From: Dethiosulfatibacter aminovorans DSM 17477
GTDB lineage: Bacteria > Bacillota > Clostridia > Tissierellales > Dethiosulfatibacteraceae
Direction: 5' to 3'
Assembly: GCF_900142005.1 (NCBI RefSeq)
Contig: NZ_FQZL01000005.1
Span: 124,001 to 188,000, forward strand
DNA: 64,000 nucleotides
Both the position numbers and the translations under genes were made by a program. Position 1 is the first letter of the stretch. Every line of letters begins with the position of its first letter. The notes below the pieces were generated by a model. The model was not told where the DNA came from. It saw only the letters and a program-made list of their open reading frames with translations, and ran no database searches. Below are positions 25,441-34,828 of this stretch, in pieces.

Positions 25441-27146
25441 TTCTTTTGATTTTCCGTATTCTTAGCATTGATTTCTTCTTTGGCCTTTTCCATGGCTTTG
25501 ATGAAGGAAGAAAAGATCTGTGGCTCCATCATGAATACATCATCTTTTGATATGTGGTCGAAGTATCCGTTTTTATCAAGGAATTTGTACATTTTTTCAC
25601 TGACGCCGCTTAGTTTGATGTTTCCGCCCCTGTTATGGATTTTTTGGGTGAATTCAAGCAGAATGTTGTAGGATGTTATGTCCATGCTGTTTACATCCCT
25701 CAAGCGCAGTATGAAATTGTCCGACTTGTTTTTTATTTCCGATAAGCTTTCAGCCAGGTCGTAGGCAAGGCCGAAATAAAGGTTGCCCTCTATTCTAACG
25801 GCTATCATGTCTTCTTCCTCCATAAGATCGTCTATATCTATTTCTACAAAGCTGTCGTTGTATTTTACATGGTGAAGTATCTTGATCTTGGCGGAGCTGC
25901 TTTCATTCAGGTAAAGGAATATGGATACCCCTGTACCTATAAGTACTGCCCTGTCAAGACGTGGAAGGAATATTATGGCGGCAAGGGTGATGGTTGCAAC
26001 ATAAAAATCCTGTTTGGAACTGTTGTGGTACTGTATGATTTCCTTGAAATTGATCATATTGCTTGCCACTGTTATAATTATGGCAGCAAGACAGGCCTTT
26101 GGAATATAGGTAATATATCTCCCGAATAACAGCAGGGACAATGCGATTATTATTCCCGACATTATTCCTGCGATTCTTGTTTTTCCGCCGGCATTGTAGT
26201 TTATGTATGTCCTATAGTTGGAACCTGTTCCTGCAAAGGATTGAAAGAATGAACCGATTATATTTGCTATTCCCTGCGTAATAAATTCCCTGTTGTTGTC
26301 TACTTTCTCATGGGTATTTTTGGCAACTGTCTTTGCTGTTGTAATTGAAGCCATGAGAGATACTATGGAATATGATAATGCCATTGGAACAAGGGTTAGA
26401 AACATTTCGAAATCAATGTCGAAAGAATTGAAGCTGGGAAGGGTGGTACTAGTTGTTCCAAGTACTGCAACACCAAGTTTTTCCAGATCAAAGCAATACG
26501 CGATCAATCCTGTTGCAAGCATGGCTGCCAGTTTGCTGGGGAAAAGATAGTGTATTTTTTTAGTGAAATAAAGTGTTAAGCATGCTATTGTGAAAATGAT
26601 GATGCAGTAGATGTTCCAGTTTCTTATATTGGATAGTATGAAGATCACTTTTTGAAAAGCTGTAATGCCGTGTGGAGGAAGCATTCCTACAGCATTGCCT
26701 GCCTGACCGAAGATGCTCAAAAAAGCCACGCCTATAATAAAGCCCTTGATTACGGAGTGTGATATGAAATTCAATATCCTCCCCAGGTTGAGAGCACCGA
26801 ACAAAACCTGTATTATCCCTACCATGAAGGTGAATTGAAAAACAACAGTCATGTAGCTTTCTGTGGGCAGGTTTATATAGGCAGCCAGACTTCCTGCTAT
26901 GAGGATGCAGGTTGCGGTTGTGGGACCTCCAATTATATGGCTCGATGAACTGAAAAGTGAAATGATTATTGTGCCTATTATTGCCGAATAAAGACCATAT
27001 ATTGGTGGAATCTTCGCCAGTATGGCAAAGGCTATGGATTGGGGGATTGCGCTTACAGCAACAGTTGAAGCAGCAGCCAGGTCGTTTTTGAAATATTCCT
27101 TGTTGTATATTTTAAGAGTGTTGATTAAAGGATTGAATAAATACAT
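25437..27146 (-). CDS. SulP-family anion permease with STAS domain
   Basis: 569 residues. The membrane part (about 20-420) carries SulP signatures such as AVSAIPQSIAFAILAKIPPIYGLYSA near the N-terminus and the GGPTTATCILIAGSLA segment. The C-terminal cytoplasmic STAS domain (about 440-550; FILRLRDVNSMDITSYNILLEF) is complete. Members move sulfate, bicarbonate or dicarboxylates by symport. There are no sulfate assimilation genes next to it, so the ion is not inferred. GGAGA precedes the start. Confidence 0.9.
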   Translation of the reverse strand: MYLFNPLINTLKIYNKEYFKNDLAAASTVAVSAIPQSIAFAILAKIPPIYGLYSAIIGTIIISLFSSSSHIIGGPTTATCILIAGSLAAYINLPTESYMTVVFQFTFMVGIIQVLFGALNLGRILNFISHSVIKGFIIGVAFLSIFGQAGNAVGMLPPHGITAFQKVIFILSNIRNWNIYCIIIFTIACLTLYFTKKIHYLFPSKLAAMLATGLIAYCFDLEKLGVAVLGTTSTTLPSFNSFDIDFEMFLTLVPMALSYSIVSLMASITTAKTVAKNTHEKVDNNREFITQGIANIIGSFFQSFAGTGSNYRTYINYNAGGKTRIAGIMSGIIIALSLLLFGRYITYIPKACLAAIIITVASNMINFKEIIQYHNSSKQDFYVATITLAAIIFLPRLDRAVLIGTGVSIFLYLNESSSAKIKILHHVKYNDSFVEIDIDDLMEEEDMIAVRIEGNLYFGLAYDLAESLSEIKNKSDNFILRLRDVNSMDITSYNILLEFTQKIHNRGGNIKLSGVSEKMYKFLDKNGYFDHISKDDVFMMEPQIFSSFIKAMEKAKEEINAKNTENQKK

Positions 27147-27440
27147 ATCGATTTCTCCTCTTGTAAATATATATAGCTTGCATTAAAGGAGTAGTTCGTT
27201 CTCTTTTGTATGATTATTGTTGTTATAAATAAATTTTAACACGTTATTCTTATTAAATAAACACTAAAGGATTAATTTGCAGATCAACAGTGAAGAGAAA
27301 GTCGAGAATATTTTGTGACAGTAAACGGATATTTCTCTTTGGCATATATTAATCCTAATCAAGGAAAACGCTTGTCCTGCGGCGAGTAAAGAACATGAAA
27401 AACAAAAGAAAAATTATTGTAAAAAAAGTTATTTTTTGTA
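27147..27440. other. Intergenic region, sulP to tRNA-Lys
   Basis: AT-rich, without a convincing gene. It should contain the sulP promoter on the minus strand, not resolved by eye. Confidence 0.4.
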
Positions 27441-27469
27441 TTGACATCAAATTATGATTGTAGTATTAT
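27441..27469 (+). promoter_or_regulatory. Sigma-A promoter of tRNA-Lys
   Basis: TTGACA (27441-27446), 17 bases, TATTAT (27464-27469). Confidence 0.75.
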
Positions 27470-27506
27470 ATAACGGCAGTCAAGAAACGGGGCTGCAAAA
27501 GGACAT

Positions 27507-27582
27507 GACCCATTAGCTCAGTCGGTAGAGCATCTGACTTTTAATCAGGGTGTCCGGCGTTCGAGTCGCCGATGGGTCACCA
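27507..27582 (+). tRNA. tRNA-Lys (anticodon TTT)
   Basis: 76 nt with encoded CCA. Acceptor GACCCAT/ATGGGTC, D loop AGCTCAGTCGGTAGAGC, anticodon stem-loop CTGACTTTTAATCAG with TTT, T arm CGGCGTTCGAGTCGCCG. Confidence 0.96.
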
Positions 27583-27592
27583 ACAAGAAAAG

Positions 27593-27625
27593 AATCGCTA
27601 ACGATAACACGTTGGCGGTTTTTTT
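27593..27625 (+). terminator. Terminator after tRNA-Lys
   Basis: CGCTAACG (27596-27603) pairs with CGTTGGCG (27610-27617) with G-T pairs allowed, then T7. Confidence 0.8.
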
Positions 27626-27837
27626 ATTGCATCTATTCATATGATTCTCCAATGATGAAATTATCTTATTCTCAATATGCATTTAGTTATAGGCATTAAT
27701 CATTTTGTTCCCGAATTCTTCAAGAAAATATAATAAATATTCTTAACATTTTTTTACTGTTTAATTTGGAACAGTATTTGATTTGATTCGTCTTAGTTTA
27801 CTGTAACAAAAAATATAAAACAAACAGGAGAATTAAG

Positions 27838-28725
27838 ATGAAAAAAATAATAGCTTTAATGATGGTGATTGCCTTGCTGGCAGGGTGTGGTGTGAACGGT
27901 GGTGCAGGAGACAGTGTTGAAGATGAAGGCGTGTTTCTGGACAAGTCATCATATGACGTGTTGCTGGAGCTTTATGAAATCGCCGGAGTGGACATCAAGG
28001 ATGAAATCAAGGTGCATCGTGATGCGGAAGCTTTGAAGTGGATCTTTGAACTTGAAGAGATGGAGGGATTTGTAGGCTGTGCCGAGACGGATTCATACTT
28101 TTCGGGTAATGGACTAGGGAAGTTGGTTGTAATTGAAATGGACAGCAGTGAAGGGGCGGCTATGATTTCTGAAAAGATGGATGCCCTTAAAAAGTGTGTT
28201 AATGAAGAAATACTGACATATGAAATAGTAGTAAGGGATAATTTTGCAATGTTTACAGGTTTTGGAGAAGAGGAAAATGCAAGGTTTGTAGAAGCATTCA
28301 ATAATATGGAATTTGAAGGAATGGTATCTGAAGGACTGGAAAATTCACTGGATGTGTTTACTGCTATTTTCAGAGATACTGAAATTTCAATGCTTGAATT
28401 CGTATCATATATGACTGATGCAGAAAAACATGTACAGAAGGTAAACAACTATATAAACCAGGGTGAGGTTCTGGAAGGATACAGCAATGCAGTGATGAAC
28501 AACGGATTCTTTGGACCTGCCACTGTATTTGTCCTTGAAATGGAGGAAGGCTCCGACATAGAGGGAACAAAGCCCAAGATGGGGAACCTTAGCAGATGGA
28601 TGGTTTGCATGGGTATAGAGGAATATGAGATAGTGTCAAATGGAAACTATATTCTTTTCGCAGGTCTGACACCTGAAGAGAATACAACCCTTGTTGAAAA
28701 CTTCATGGCTCTGGAAATCGAGTAA
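27838..28725 (+). CDS. Lipoprotein of unknown function with two tandem repeats
   Basis: 295 residues. Signal peptide with lipobox LLAGC (Cys 17) anchors it outside the membrane. The mature part contains two related segments of about 100-110 residues: the first ends YEIVVRDNFAMFTGFGEEENARFVEAF and the second ends YEIVSNGNYILFAGLTPEENTTLVENF, so it arose by duplication. The segments somewhat resemble DUF4358-type clostridial lipoproteins, but I would not assign it firmly. ACAGGAG precedes the start. No neighbour hints at a role. Confidence 0.7.
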   Translation: MKKIIALMMVIALLAGCGVNGGAGDSVEDEGVFLDKSSYDVLLELYEIAGVDIKDEIKVHRDAEALKWIFELEEMEGFVGCAETDSYFSGNGLGKLVVIEMDSSEGAAMISEKMDALKKCVNEEILTYEIVVRDNFAMFTGFGEEENARFVEAFNNMEFEGMVSEGLENSLDVFTAIFRDTEISMLEFVSYMTDAEKHVQKVNNYINQGEVLEGYSNAVMNNGFFGPATVFVLEMEEGSDIEGTKPKMGNLSRWMVCMGIEEYEIVSNGNYILFAGLTPEENTTLVENFMALEIE

Positions 28726-28763
28726 TAATAAATAGAAAAGGGGCATGTCAAACAGCCCAAATA

Positions 28764-28803
28764 AAAAGTCAGTATGACTCTTAAGAGTTATGCTGACTTT
28801 TTT
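28764..28803 (+). terminator. Terminator after the lipoprotein gene
   Basis: AAAAAGTCAG...CTGACTTTTT with an inner ACTCTTAAGAGT palindrome; a long, near-perfect stem. Confidence 0.85.
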
Positions 28804-28833
28804 CGCGATTTAACACTAGTTTTGACCAGAAAG

Positions 28834-28855
28834 CCCCCACTTCTATAAGTGGGGG
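28834..28855 (-). terminator. Terminator-like hairpin for the minus-strand secreted protein
   Basis: CCCCCACTT (28834-28842) and AAGTGGGGG (28847-28855). The downstream minus-strand tail (CTTTCTGG) is only weakly T-rich. Confidence 0.5.
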
Positions 28856-28891
28856 CGGGGTATTGCGAGTGTTCGAATATTGTTGCCATTT

Positions 28892-31507
28892 TTAAATTGA
28901 AATTCTGTCCAGGTCTATAAGGTCGTAGTGGTTGATGATGTAGATGAGCTTGATGGGATAGTCTGGGTCTGTTGCATAGCCTGCACGCCTTATGGCGAAG
29001 GCTCCCAGTGTGTAGTCGTACATTACATCCCTGAATCCTTCATATCTTTCTTTTTCCAGGAGAAGCGCCTTGTGGTCCACCCAGCTTTCCTCAGGTGTTT
29101 CATAAGCCCTGAAGTAGTCATCGCACCTGAAGGATACTCCGTTGTATACTTCCCAGGTATTGACGATGACGGAACCATTTGACCCTGTTCCCTTTATGCC
29201 GAAGAGGTTGTTCGAAAAGGTGCCGTCATATTTGTCTACAGGTATGTATTGTCCCCAGCCCGTTTCGAGGATTGCCTGGGCAGTCTGCAGAGCAGCCGAC
29301 ATTCCGGTTTTTTTATATGACTCCACTGCCATCTCAGAAGCCATTTCCTTGAATTCCATTTTGCCCGATATGGGTTCCGATGTGTATGTTTCTCCAAGAA
29401 ACACTTCAAGGTCTACTGCTTCACTTTCTATTTCTTTATCGTCATAATAGCCTACTGCATAGATGCTTATATCTCCGCTGTCATATTCCGTTGGGGAAAA
29501 TGTGACTTTGGTTCCTGCACTGGCTTCTCCCAGAAGTGTTGTCTTTCCGGAGTTGAGATTCTTCATATAGTATTCGACGCTGTCGATGTCAAGGTTGCTT
29601 GCAACGGATAGGTTTACATCACCCGTAAGGACCTGACCCGGTCCTACACCCTTGAGAAGCAGCCTTGGACTGCCGTCCACTGTAACCCTTACAGGCTCAC
29701 TGTCGTGGAAGTTTGAAGGGGATTCCTTTGCGTAGTTTGCAGTCAGCTGGTCAATGTAAATTGCACCGTCATCCCTTTCGTCGTATTCGATTTCGGCTAT
29801 ATATATGTTCTTAAGGGATATGGGGTAGGTCACTCCATATGGAATTTCAGCTGTGACCTTTTTCCATCCTTTCCAGTCCACTTCGTCTGCAAAGTCGATC
29901 TTGTACAGTTCTCCGGCTGCATCTATTATCCTGCATCTAAGCCAGTGGTCGCTGTCATCTCCATAAACCCACATGGAAAAGCTTGCAGGCTTGCCGTCTA
30001 TCTTTCTTCCATCTTTACCGAATTCAATGAATGTAATGGACTGATCATCGGGAATCATGGTTGTGAAGTCGTAGGACAGCTTGACGGATCTGCCGTCCTT
30101 GCTTCTGGATGATGTGTCCATGTCTCCCTGGGAATCGCTGGGATACTGGGTCAACAGCAGCCCGTCAAGGTCGTCGAAATCATGGATGAGTTCTTCATCG
30201 CTGATTTCAAGATCCTCATATGCAACTGCACCGGTATCCTTTACCCTTACAATAAGGTCCATTTCTCCGTCAAATCCGTCTTCGGAAGAAGGGAACCAGT
30301 CAAATTCACCGTAGGGCTGGGATCTCAAAAGTGTTTCCCTGCCCGTATCTGGATCTCTTATTATATATTGTGTTTCCGTAACATCATAGTTTCTGCTTGC
30401 TATGAGGGCGACGGGACTGTCTATTGTCTTGCCGTCATATACTCCCGACAGGCTTAGACTTCTGTCAACATCTATTGTCACATGGAGGGCTTCTCCAACG
30501 TAGCTGTTTTCCTCAGTATCGTAGGCTGTCGCCTTGACGGTATATTCTCCTGCCTCTTCGAAGGAAGGTGTGAATGTATAGCTTCCGTAAGGATCCCTTT
30601 CGCTTGTTTTAGTAACCTTTCCCGTCTTCAAGTTCTGGAATTCATATATGACGTATTTGGAAAGGAAGTTGATGTCCGGATTTAGCACCAGCTCGTCCTG
30701 ATGCCTGCTGTAATCCTTGATTTCAGGCAATTCAACCTTTGGATCAACGTCAATGTCCACCGATAAGGCATCTCCTGCGAGAAAATTACCGTTTTTATCG
30801 TATAGAACAGCGGCAAGGACCTTGTTTTCCTGGGTTTCAGTTCCAGGGATAAAGGTAAGTATTGAATCTGCAACATCCCTGCTGTCCTTTATGAATCCCG
30901 TTCCCGTCTCTCCGTCCAATAGAAGAAGTCGTAGATTGCCGTCAATATCCTTGTACTTGTCGGGAACATCAATCTCGATATCCGTTTTTCCCGTTATTGT
31001 ATCCCCTTCCTCCAGTGAAACCATATTGAGTTCATAGAAAGGTTCTACATCCGATGTTTCTGATGAATCTACGTAAACGGTTCTGGTGTCGCCGTCCCAT
31101 GAAATGCCTATTCCCAGGGCATTGCTCACGACCCTTAAGGGTACGTAGGTGCGGTCGTTTATGATTCTTGGCGCAACGTCGATTATCTGGTATGATTCTC
31201 CAAGGTCGTATTGAACCAGTCTGCTGTCTATGATGAGTCTCAGATGGTCCTTCCCCTTGTCCACTGTGACAGTGTAGGTTTCTCCATCCCAACCAACCTC
31301 GGCCCCCAGTGCTTCTGCAACAAACCTTACGGGAATCAGCGTTCGGTTGTCAACGATTACTGGAGCCGACAGTTCCGTAATATCCTCGCCGTCCACCACC
31401 AGGTTGATATCCGTGGTCAGCTCGCTTGCTTCCGCTATCACTGGTACCTGAGGCAAAAATGCCAGCATTGCGGCCGCAAGGATTGTTGTCATGATTCTTT
31501 TGAACAT
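28892..31507 (-). CDS. Secreted multidomain glucosaminidase-like protein with copper-amine-oxidase-type N-terminal domain
   Basis: 871 residues from the ATG at 31507 (GGAGGT upstream; the longer frame to 31591 has none). A signal peptide ending around AEA is followed by a copper amine oxidase N-terminal-like module (about 30-150; APVIVDNRTLIPVRFVAEALGAEVGWDG then INDRTYVPLRVVSNALG), a common wall-associated module in clostridia. Several Ig-like or carbohydrate-binding-like modules follow, with repeated SEP-type strands. The last 150 residues look like an endo-beta-N-acetylglucosaminidase: AQAILETGWGQ with the probable catalytic Glu, NLFGIKGTG and the AGYATDPDYPIKL ending. It probably cleaves peptidoglycan at the cell surface. 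It is a single-gene unit. Confidence 0.82.
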   Translation of the reverse strand: MFKRIMTTILAAAMLAFLPQVPVIAEASELTTDINLVVDGEDITELSAPVIVDNRTLIPVRFVAEALGAEVGWDGETYTVTVDKGKDHLRLIIDSRLVQYDLGESYQIIDVAPRIINDRTYVPLRVVSNALGIGISWDGDTRTVYVDSSETSDVEPFYELNMVSLEEGDTITGKTDIEIDVPDKYKDIDGNLRLLLLDGETGTGFIKDSRDVADSILTFIPGTETQENKVLAAVLYDKNGNFLAGDALSVDIDVDPKVELPEIKDYSRHQDELVLNPDINFLSKYVIYEFQNLKTGKVTKTSERDPYGSYTFTPSFEEAGEYTVKATAYDTEENSYVGEALHVTIDVDRSLSLSGVYDGKTIDSPVALIASRNYDVTETQYIIRDPDTGRETLLRSQPYGEFDWFPSSEDGFDGEMDLIVRVKDTGAVAYEDLEISDEELIHDFDDLDGLLLTQYPSDSQGDMDTSSRSKDGRSVKLSYDFTTMIPDDQSITFIEFGKDGRKIDGKPASFSMWVYGDDSDHWLRCRIIDAAGELYKIDFADEVDWKGWKKVTAEIPYGVTYPISLKNIYIAEIEYDERDDGAIYIDQLTANYAKESPSNFHDSEPVRVTVDGSPRLLLKGVGPGQVLTGDVNLSVASNLDIDSVEYYMKNLNSGKTTLLGEASAGTKVTFSPTEYDSGDISIYAVGYYDDKEIESEAVDLEVFLGETYTSEPISGKMEFKEMASEMAVESYKKTGMSAALQTAQAILETGWGQYIPVDKYDGTFSNNLFGIKGTGSNGSVIVNTWEVYNGVSFRCDDYFRAYETPEESWVDHKALLLEKERYEGFRDVMYDYTLGAFAIRRAGYATDPDYPIKLIYIINHYDLIDLDRISI

Positions 31508-31823
31508 AAATACCTCCATTAAGCATAAATCTGCAAAGTTTTTCGTAGCTTTATTGAATATTTCACACTCTAATATGATAGCATAAATCATGGAGGAAAA
31601 CCATTACGGTTGACGAATAAAGACATAAAAATAATGTTAAGATTTATTCATTTAAGGTGTTTTGAATAAAATGAGTTTTATTTGTTCAAAGCAGCTATTA
31701 TAATATATAAGAGAAGATAAAATTCCTCTAATGGTATTCTAATGGAATCATGTTATATTTGTTAAATAGCCCATTGAAGGCACTGGAATTTTTGAAACGA
31801 TTTGGACATTGTGGAGGTATAGT
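31508..31823. other. Divergent intergenic region
   Basis: AT-rich spacer between the secreted glucosaminidase-like gene and the coiled-coil membrane protein gene. A TATAAT occurs at 31699-31704 on the plus strand but has no well-placed -35. Nothing else is supported. Confidence 0.4.
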
Positions 31824-32585
31824 ATGAAAAATAGAATTGGAAGCATAATCGCAAGCATATTTCTCCTTGTGGTTGTAGGTGCATTGGTATATATGTTTTA
31901 TATACAGACCGTAAGGATAAAGGACTTGAGGAAAGAGGTGGAATCCCTGGAAAGCACTATCGAAGTTCTTGAAGGAGAAAAGGCCGAAATGGAAACGTCC
32001 ATGGATGCAATGGCGGCTGATGTTGAAGAGAAGAATGAACAAATCGAAAAACTCAACGGAAAAATTGAAATTCTAAACGACAACGTCAACAGTATTTCAG
32101 CAATAAGGAAAATACTTGAGGAAAATTTCGGGCATGATGAAGGAGCTGAAGACGAGGCTGAAGCCAATTTTGAATCAATATCCTTTCTGGACATGAGCGA
32201 GGACGAGCTTATGATATATGAAAGCTTCAAGGAGGAATACAATGATGAGATGCTCACGGCTGTTGAGCCGTTTACCATTATGAAGCTTTATCTGTACTGT
32301 AGTTATATTAAGGATTATGAAACGCAGTATGAACTTTATGTAAATCATGAAGACTATGATATGTCTTGGACAAAGGAAGAGCATATGAATATTCCGGAGG
32401 AACATAGAATCAGTGATTTCGGTGAGTTTGAGACAGCCTATAATGTAGAGGTGAAAGTAGAGGGGGCCCATGCTCTTGTATTATGGAACAGCGATTATGA
32501 TGGCGAAGAAGAGTTCAAATACGGTTTCAATTTGGATAAAGATGAAAACGGAATCTGGAAGGTCAACTTCATTCCCATGCAGTAG
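31824..32585 (+). CDS. Membrane-anchored coiled-coil protein of unknown function
   Basis: 253 residues. One N-terminal transmembrane helix (about 5-30) is followed by a long coiled coil (about 31-95, rich in E, K and L: EVESLESTIEVLEGEKAEM) and an acidic globular domain with many aromatic residues (about 110-253). It is probably anchored in the membrane with the C-terminal domain outside. The ATG at 31824 has GGAGG upstream. I do not recognise a family; the nearest neighbours are a wall hydrolase and an amylase, which give no clear link. Confidence 0.7.
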   Translation: MKNRIGSIIASIFLLVVVGALVYMFYIQTVRIKDLRKEVESLESTIEVLEGEKAEMETSMDAMAADVEEKNEQIEKLNGKIEILNDNVNSISAIRKILEENFGHDEGAEDEAEANFESISFLDMSEDELMIYESFKEEYNDEMLTAVEPFTIMKLYLYCSYIKDYETQYELYVNHEDYDMSWTKEEHMNIPEEHRISDFGEFETAYNVEVKVEGAHALVLWNSDYDGEEEFKYGFNLDKDENGIWKVNFIPMQ

Positions 32586-32663
32586 AATCAATGAGTAAAA
32601 TGTTTTACTTGCAGTTGGCTGATAAAGCGGTGTAGTGAAGTCGAATATGCATTAACATATGAT

Positions 32664-32700
32664 AGGCAGCGGGTCTTACGGATTCGGCTGCCTTGATTTT
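32664..32700 (+). terminator. Terminator after the coiled-coil protein gene
   Basis: AGGCAGC (32664-32670) and GCTGCCT (32687-32693), followed by TGATTTTAT. Confidence 0.7.
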
Positions 32701-32713
32701 ATATCCTGAGAAA

Positions 32714-32742
32714 TTGAATTGCAAATGAGTACATGCTATACT
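32714..32742 (+). promoter_or_regulatory. Sigma-A promoter of the amylase operon
   Basis: TTGAAT (32714-32719), 17 bases, TATACT (32737-32742) with an extended TG motif. Confidence 0.6.
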
Positions 32743-32770
32743 GTAAGTATCGATTTACAAGGAGGGTGAA

Positions 32771-34237
32771 ATGGGAAACGGAACAATGCTTCAGGGATTC
32801 GAGTGGTATCTGCCGGATGACGGCAACTATTACAACATGATGAAGGAAAAGGCCGGGGAGCTTAAAAAAACCGGCTTTTCAGCCTTGTGGATTCCTCCTG
32901 TATTCAAGGCGACAGGCACCTCGGATGTGGGATACGGAATATATGACATCTACGACCTGGGGGAATTTGACCAGAAAGGGTCTGTCAGGACCAAATATGG
33001 AACAAAGGAAGAGCTTATTGAGATGATAGAAGCCTTTCACAACGAGGGGATCCAAGTATATGCAGATGTAGTGATGAACCACAAGGCAGGCGGTGATGGT
33101 ACCGAGAAGTTCATGGCTGTGAAGGTTGATTTCAATGACAGGACAAAAGAACTGGAAGAACCGAGAGATATTGAGGCCTGGACTCGTTTTGACTTTCCCG
33201 GAAGGAAGGGGAAATATTCAGAATTCAAGTGGAACTTCAACCATTTCAGCGGTGTGGACTATGACAATATAAGCGGTGAAAAGGGAATCTTCAGGATAAT
33301 CGGCGAGAACAAGGGGTGGAATCTTGGTGTTTCGCGTGAAATGGGAAACTACGATTATCTCATGTTTGCGGATATAAACCATGCCCACCCCGAAGTCAGG
33401 GAGGATTTCAAGAAATGGGCGGAGTGGTTTGTCAATGAGACAGGAGTTGACGGGTTCAGACTTGATGCGGTGAAGCATATTGACACTGATTTCGTGAAGG
33501 AGTTCAAGACCCATGTGAGAGAAAAATTCGGAAAGGACTTCTATTTTGTAGGTGAATACTGGAGGGACAGTATCCAGGCGGAGGAAGGGTATCTCAACAG
33601 TACAGACTTTGACATAGATATTTTTGATGTAGGACTCCACTATAATTTCTATGAAGCATCAGTGAAGGGGGACGGATATGATCTCAGGACAATATTCGAC
33701 AACACGGTAGTGGCGAAATACCCTGAAAAGGCAGTGACTTTTGTGGACAACCACGACTCGCAGCCAGGACAGGCTCTTCAATCCTGGGTTGAGCCCTGGT
33801 TCAGGGAGATGGCGTATGCGATGATCTTATTGAGAAAATCAGGATATCCCTGTGTCTTCTACGGTGATTACTATGGAATGGGAGGAGACAATCCCTTTGA
33901 TGGAATGAAGGGTTCCATAGACAGGCTTATGTATCTTAGGAAGAATTACTGCTTTGGTGATGAAGACAACTATTTCCAAAGCGGAAATCTCATAGGCTGG
34001 GTAAGGAAAGGTGCGGAAGACAAAAGGAAGAATGCTGCCGTAATCATGTCAAACAAGGAAAATGGCACAATAAGGATGTTTGTGGGAGAAGAGAACAAAG
34101 GCAGCGTTTACACAGATTATCTAGGTCATGACCAGGGCTGTGTAACTATTGATGGTGAAGGCTTCGGTGACTTCCCTGTTCAGGGAGGGTTCGTCAGCGT
34201 ATGGATTTGCAGACAGGAAGGAGTGCAATATGATTAG
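32771..34237 (+). CDS. amyA: Cytoplasmic alpha-amylase (GH13)
   Basis: 488 residues without a signal peptide. GH13 motifs: DVVMNHKAGG (region I), GFRLDAVKH with the Asp nucleophile (II), FVGEYW with the Glu acid/base (III) and FVDNHDSQ (IV). The start MLQGFEWYLPDDG is typical of the intracellular amylase subfamily (E. coli AmyA, about 495 residues). It would hydrolyse internal alpha-glucans or maltodextrins. The stop overlaps the start of the GNAT gene. Confidence 0.93.
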   Translation: MGNGTMLQGFEWYLPDDGNYYNMMKEKAGELKKTGFSALWIPPVFKATGTSDVGYGIYDIYDLGEFDQKGSVRTKYGTKEELIEMIEAFHNEGIQVYADVVMNHKAGGDGTEKFMAVKVDFNDRTKELEEPRDIEAWTRFDFPGRKGKYSEFKWNFNHFSGVDYDNISGEKGIFRIIGENKGWNLGVSREMGNYDYLMFADINHAHPEVREDFKKWAEWFVNETGVDGFRLDAVKHIDTDFVKEFKTHVREKFGKDFYFVGEYWRDSIQAEEGYLNSTDFDIDIFDVGLHYNFYEASVKGDGYDLRTIFDNTVVAKYPEKAVTFVDNHDSQPGQALQSWVEPWFREMAYAMILLRKSGYPCVFYGDYYGMGGDNPFDGMKGSIDRLMYLRKNYCFGDEDNYFQSGNLIGWVRKGAEDKRKNAAVIMSNKENGTIRMFVGEENKGSVYTDYLGHDQGCVTIDGEGFGDFPVQGGFVSVWICRQEGVQYD

Positions 34238-34769
34238 TGGCAGTTCAAACATATATACTTTTCATCTCCTTGATAAGGATGATCTTGAAGGTTTTCATCA
34301 TATAGCGAGGTGGGACAATGACCCTGACCTGGCATATCTGATTACTCCCAATTTTCATGAGGAGCCTTTGAAGCACGTATCAAGTCTCATGCTCCAGGTG
34401 AGCTATGAGAGAAGCGGATCCAAGGAAATATACATGATTCGCTGTGGAGACAGGACAATAGGCTCGGCTTCAATTGATATGAACCCTGAACACCTTGCAG
34501 GGAAGGATGAACCGACCGGATGGCTTGGAATAGTCATAGGAGAAAAGGAGTATCACGGCAAAGGGGCGGGAAAAGCCGCCATGGAGTTTTTGGAAAATCG
34601 CGCCAGGGAACTGGGAGCAACAAGAATGGAGCTTGGAGTATTTGCCTTCAATGAAAAGGCAATCGGGTTTTATGAAAAACTGGGATACAAAAGATTCCAC
34701 ATAGTCAAGGACTTTACCTTCTACAATGGAAAATGGCATGATGACTACAGGATGGAGAAGAGACTGTAA
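34230..34769 (+). CDS. GNAT-family N-acetyltransferase
   Basis: 179 residues. It has the acetyl-CoA binding motif A (WLGIVIGEKEYHGKGAGKAAMEFL, about 92-115) and the closing motif ARELGATRMELGVFAFNEKAIGFYEKLGYKR. Members acetylate amines on small molecules or proteins; the target is unknown. The ATG at 34230 lies inside the last codons of amyA and has AAGGAGTG upstream, so translation is coupled. Confidence 0.88.
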   Translation: MISGSSNIYTFHLLDKDDLEGFHHIARWDNDPDLAYLITPNFHEEPLKHVSSLMLQVSYERSGSKEIYMIRCGDRTIGSASIDMNPEHLAGKDEPTGWLGIVIGEKEYHGKGAGKAAMEFLENRARELGATRMELGVFAFNEKAIGFYEKLGYKRFHIVKDFTFYNGKWHDDYRMEKRL

Positions 34770-34828
34770 ATGATATTATAATATTTGCTGCAGAGCAATG
34801 GAATGAAATATGAAAAGGACGGTAGGAC

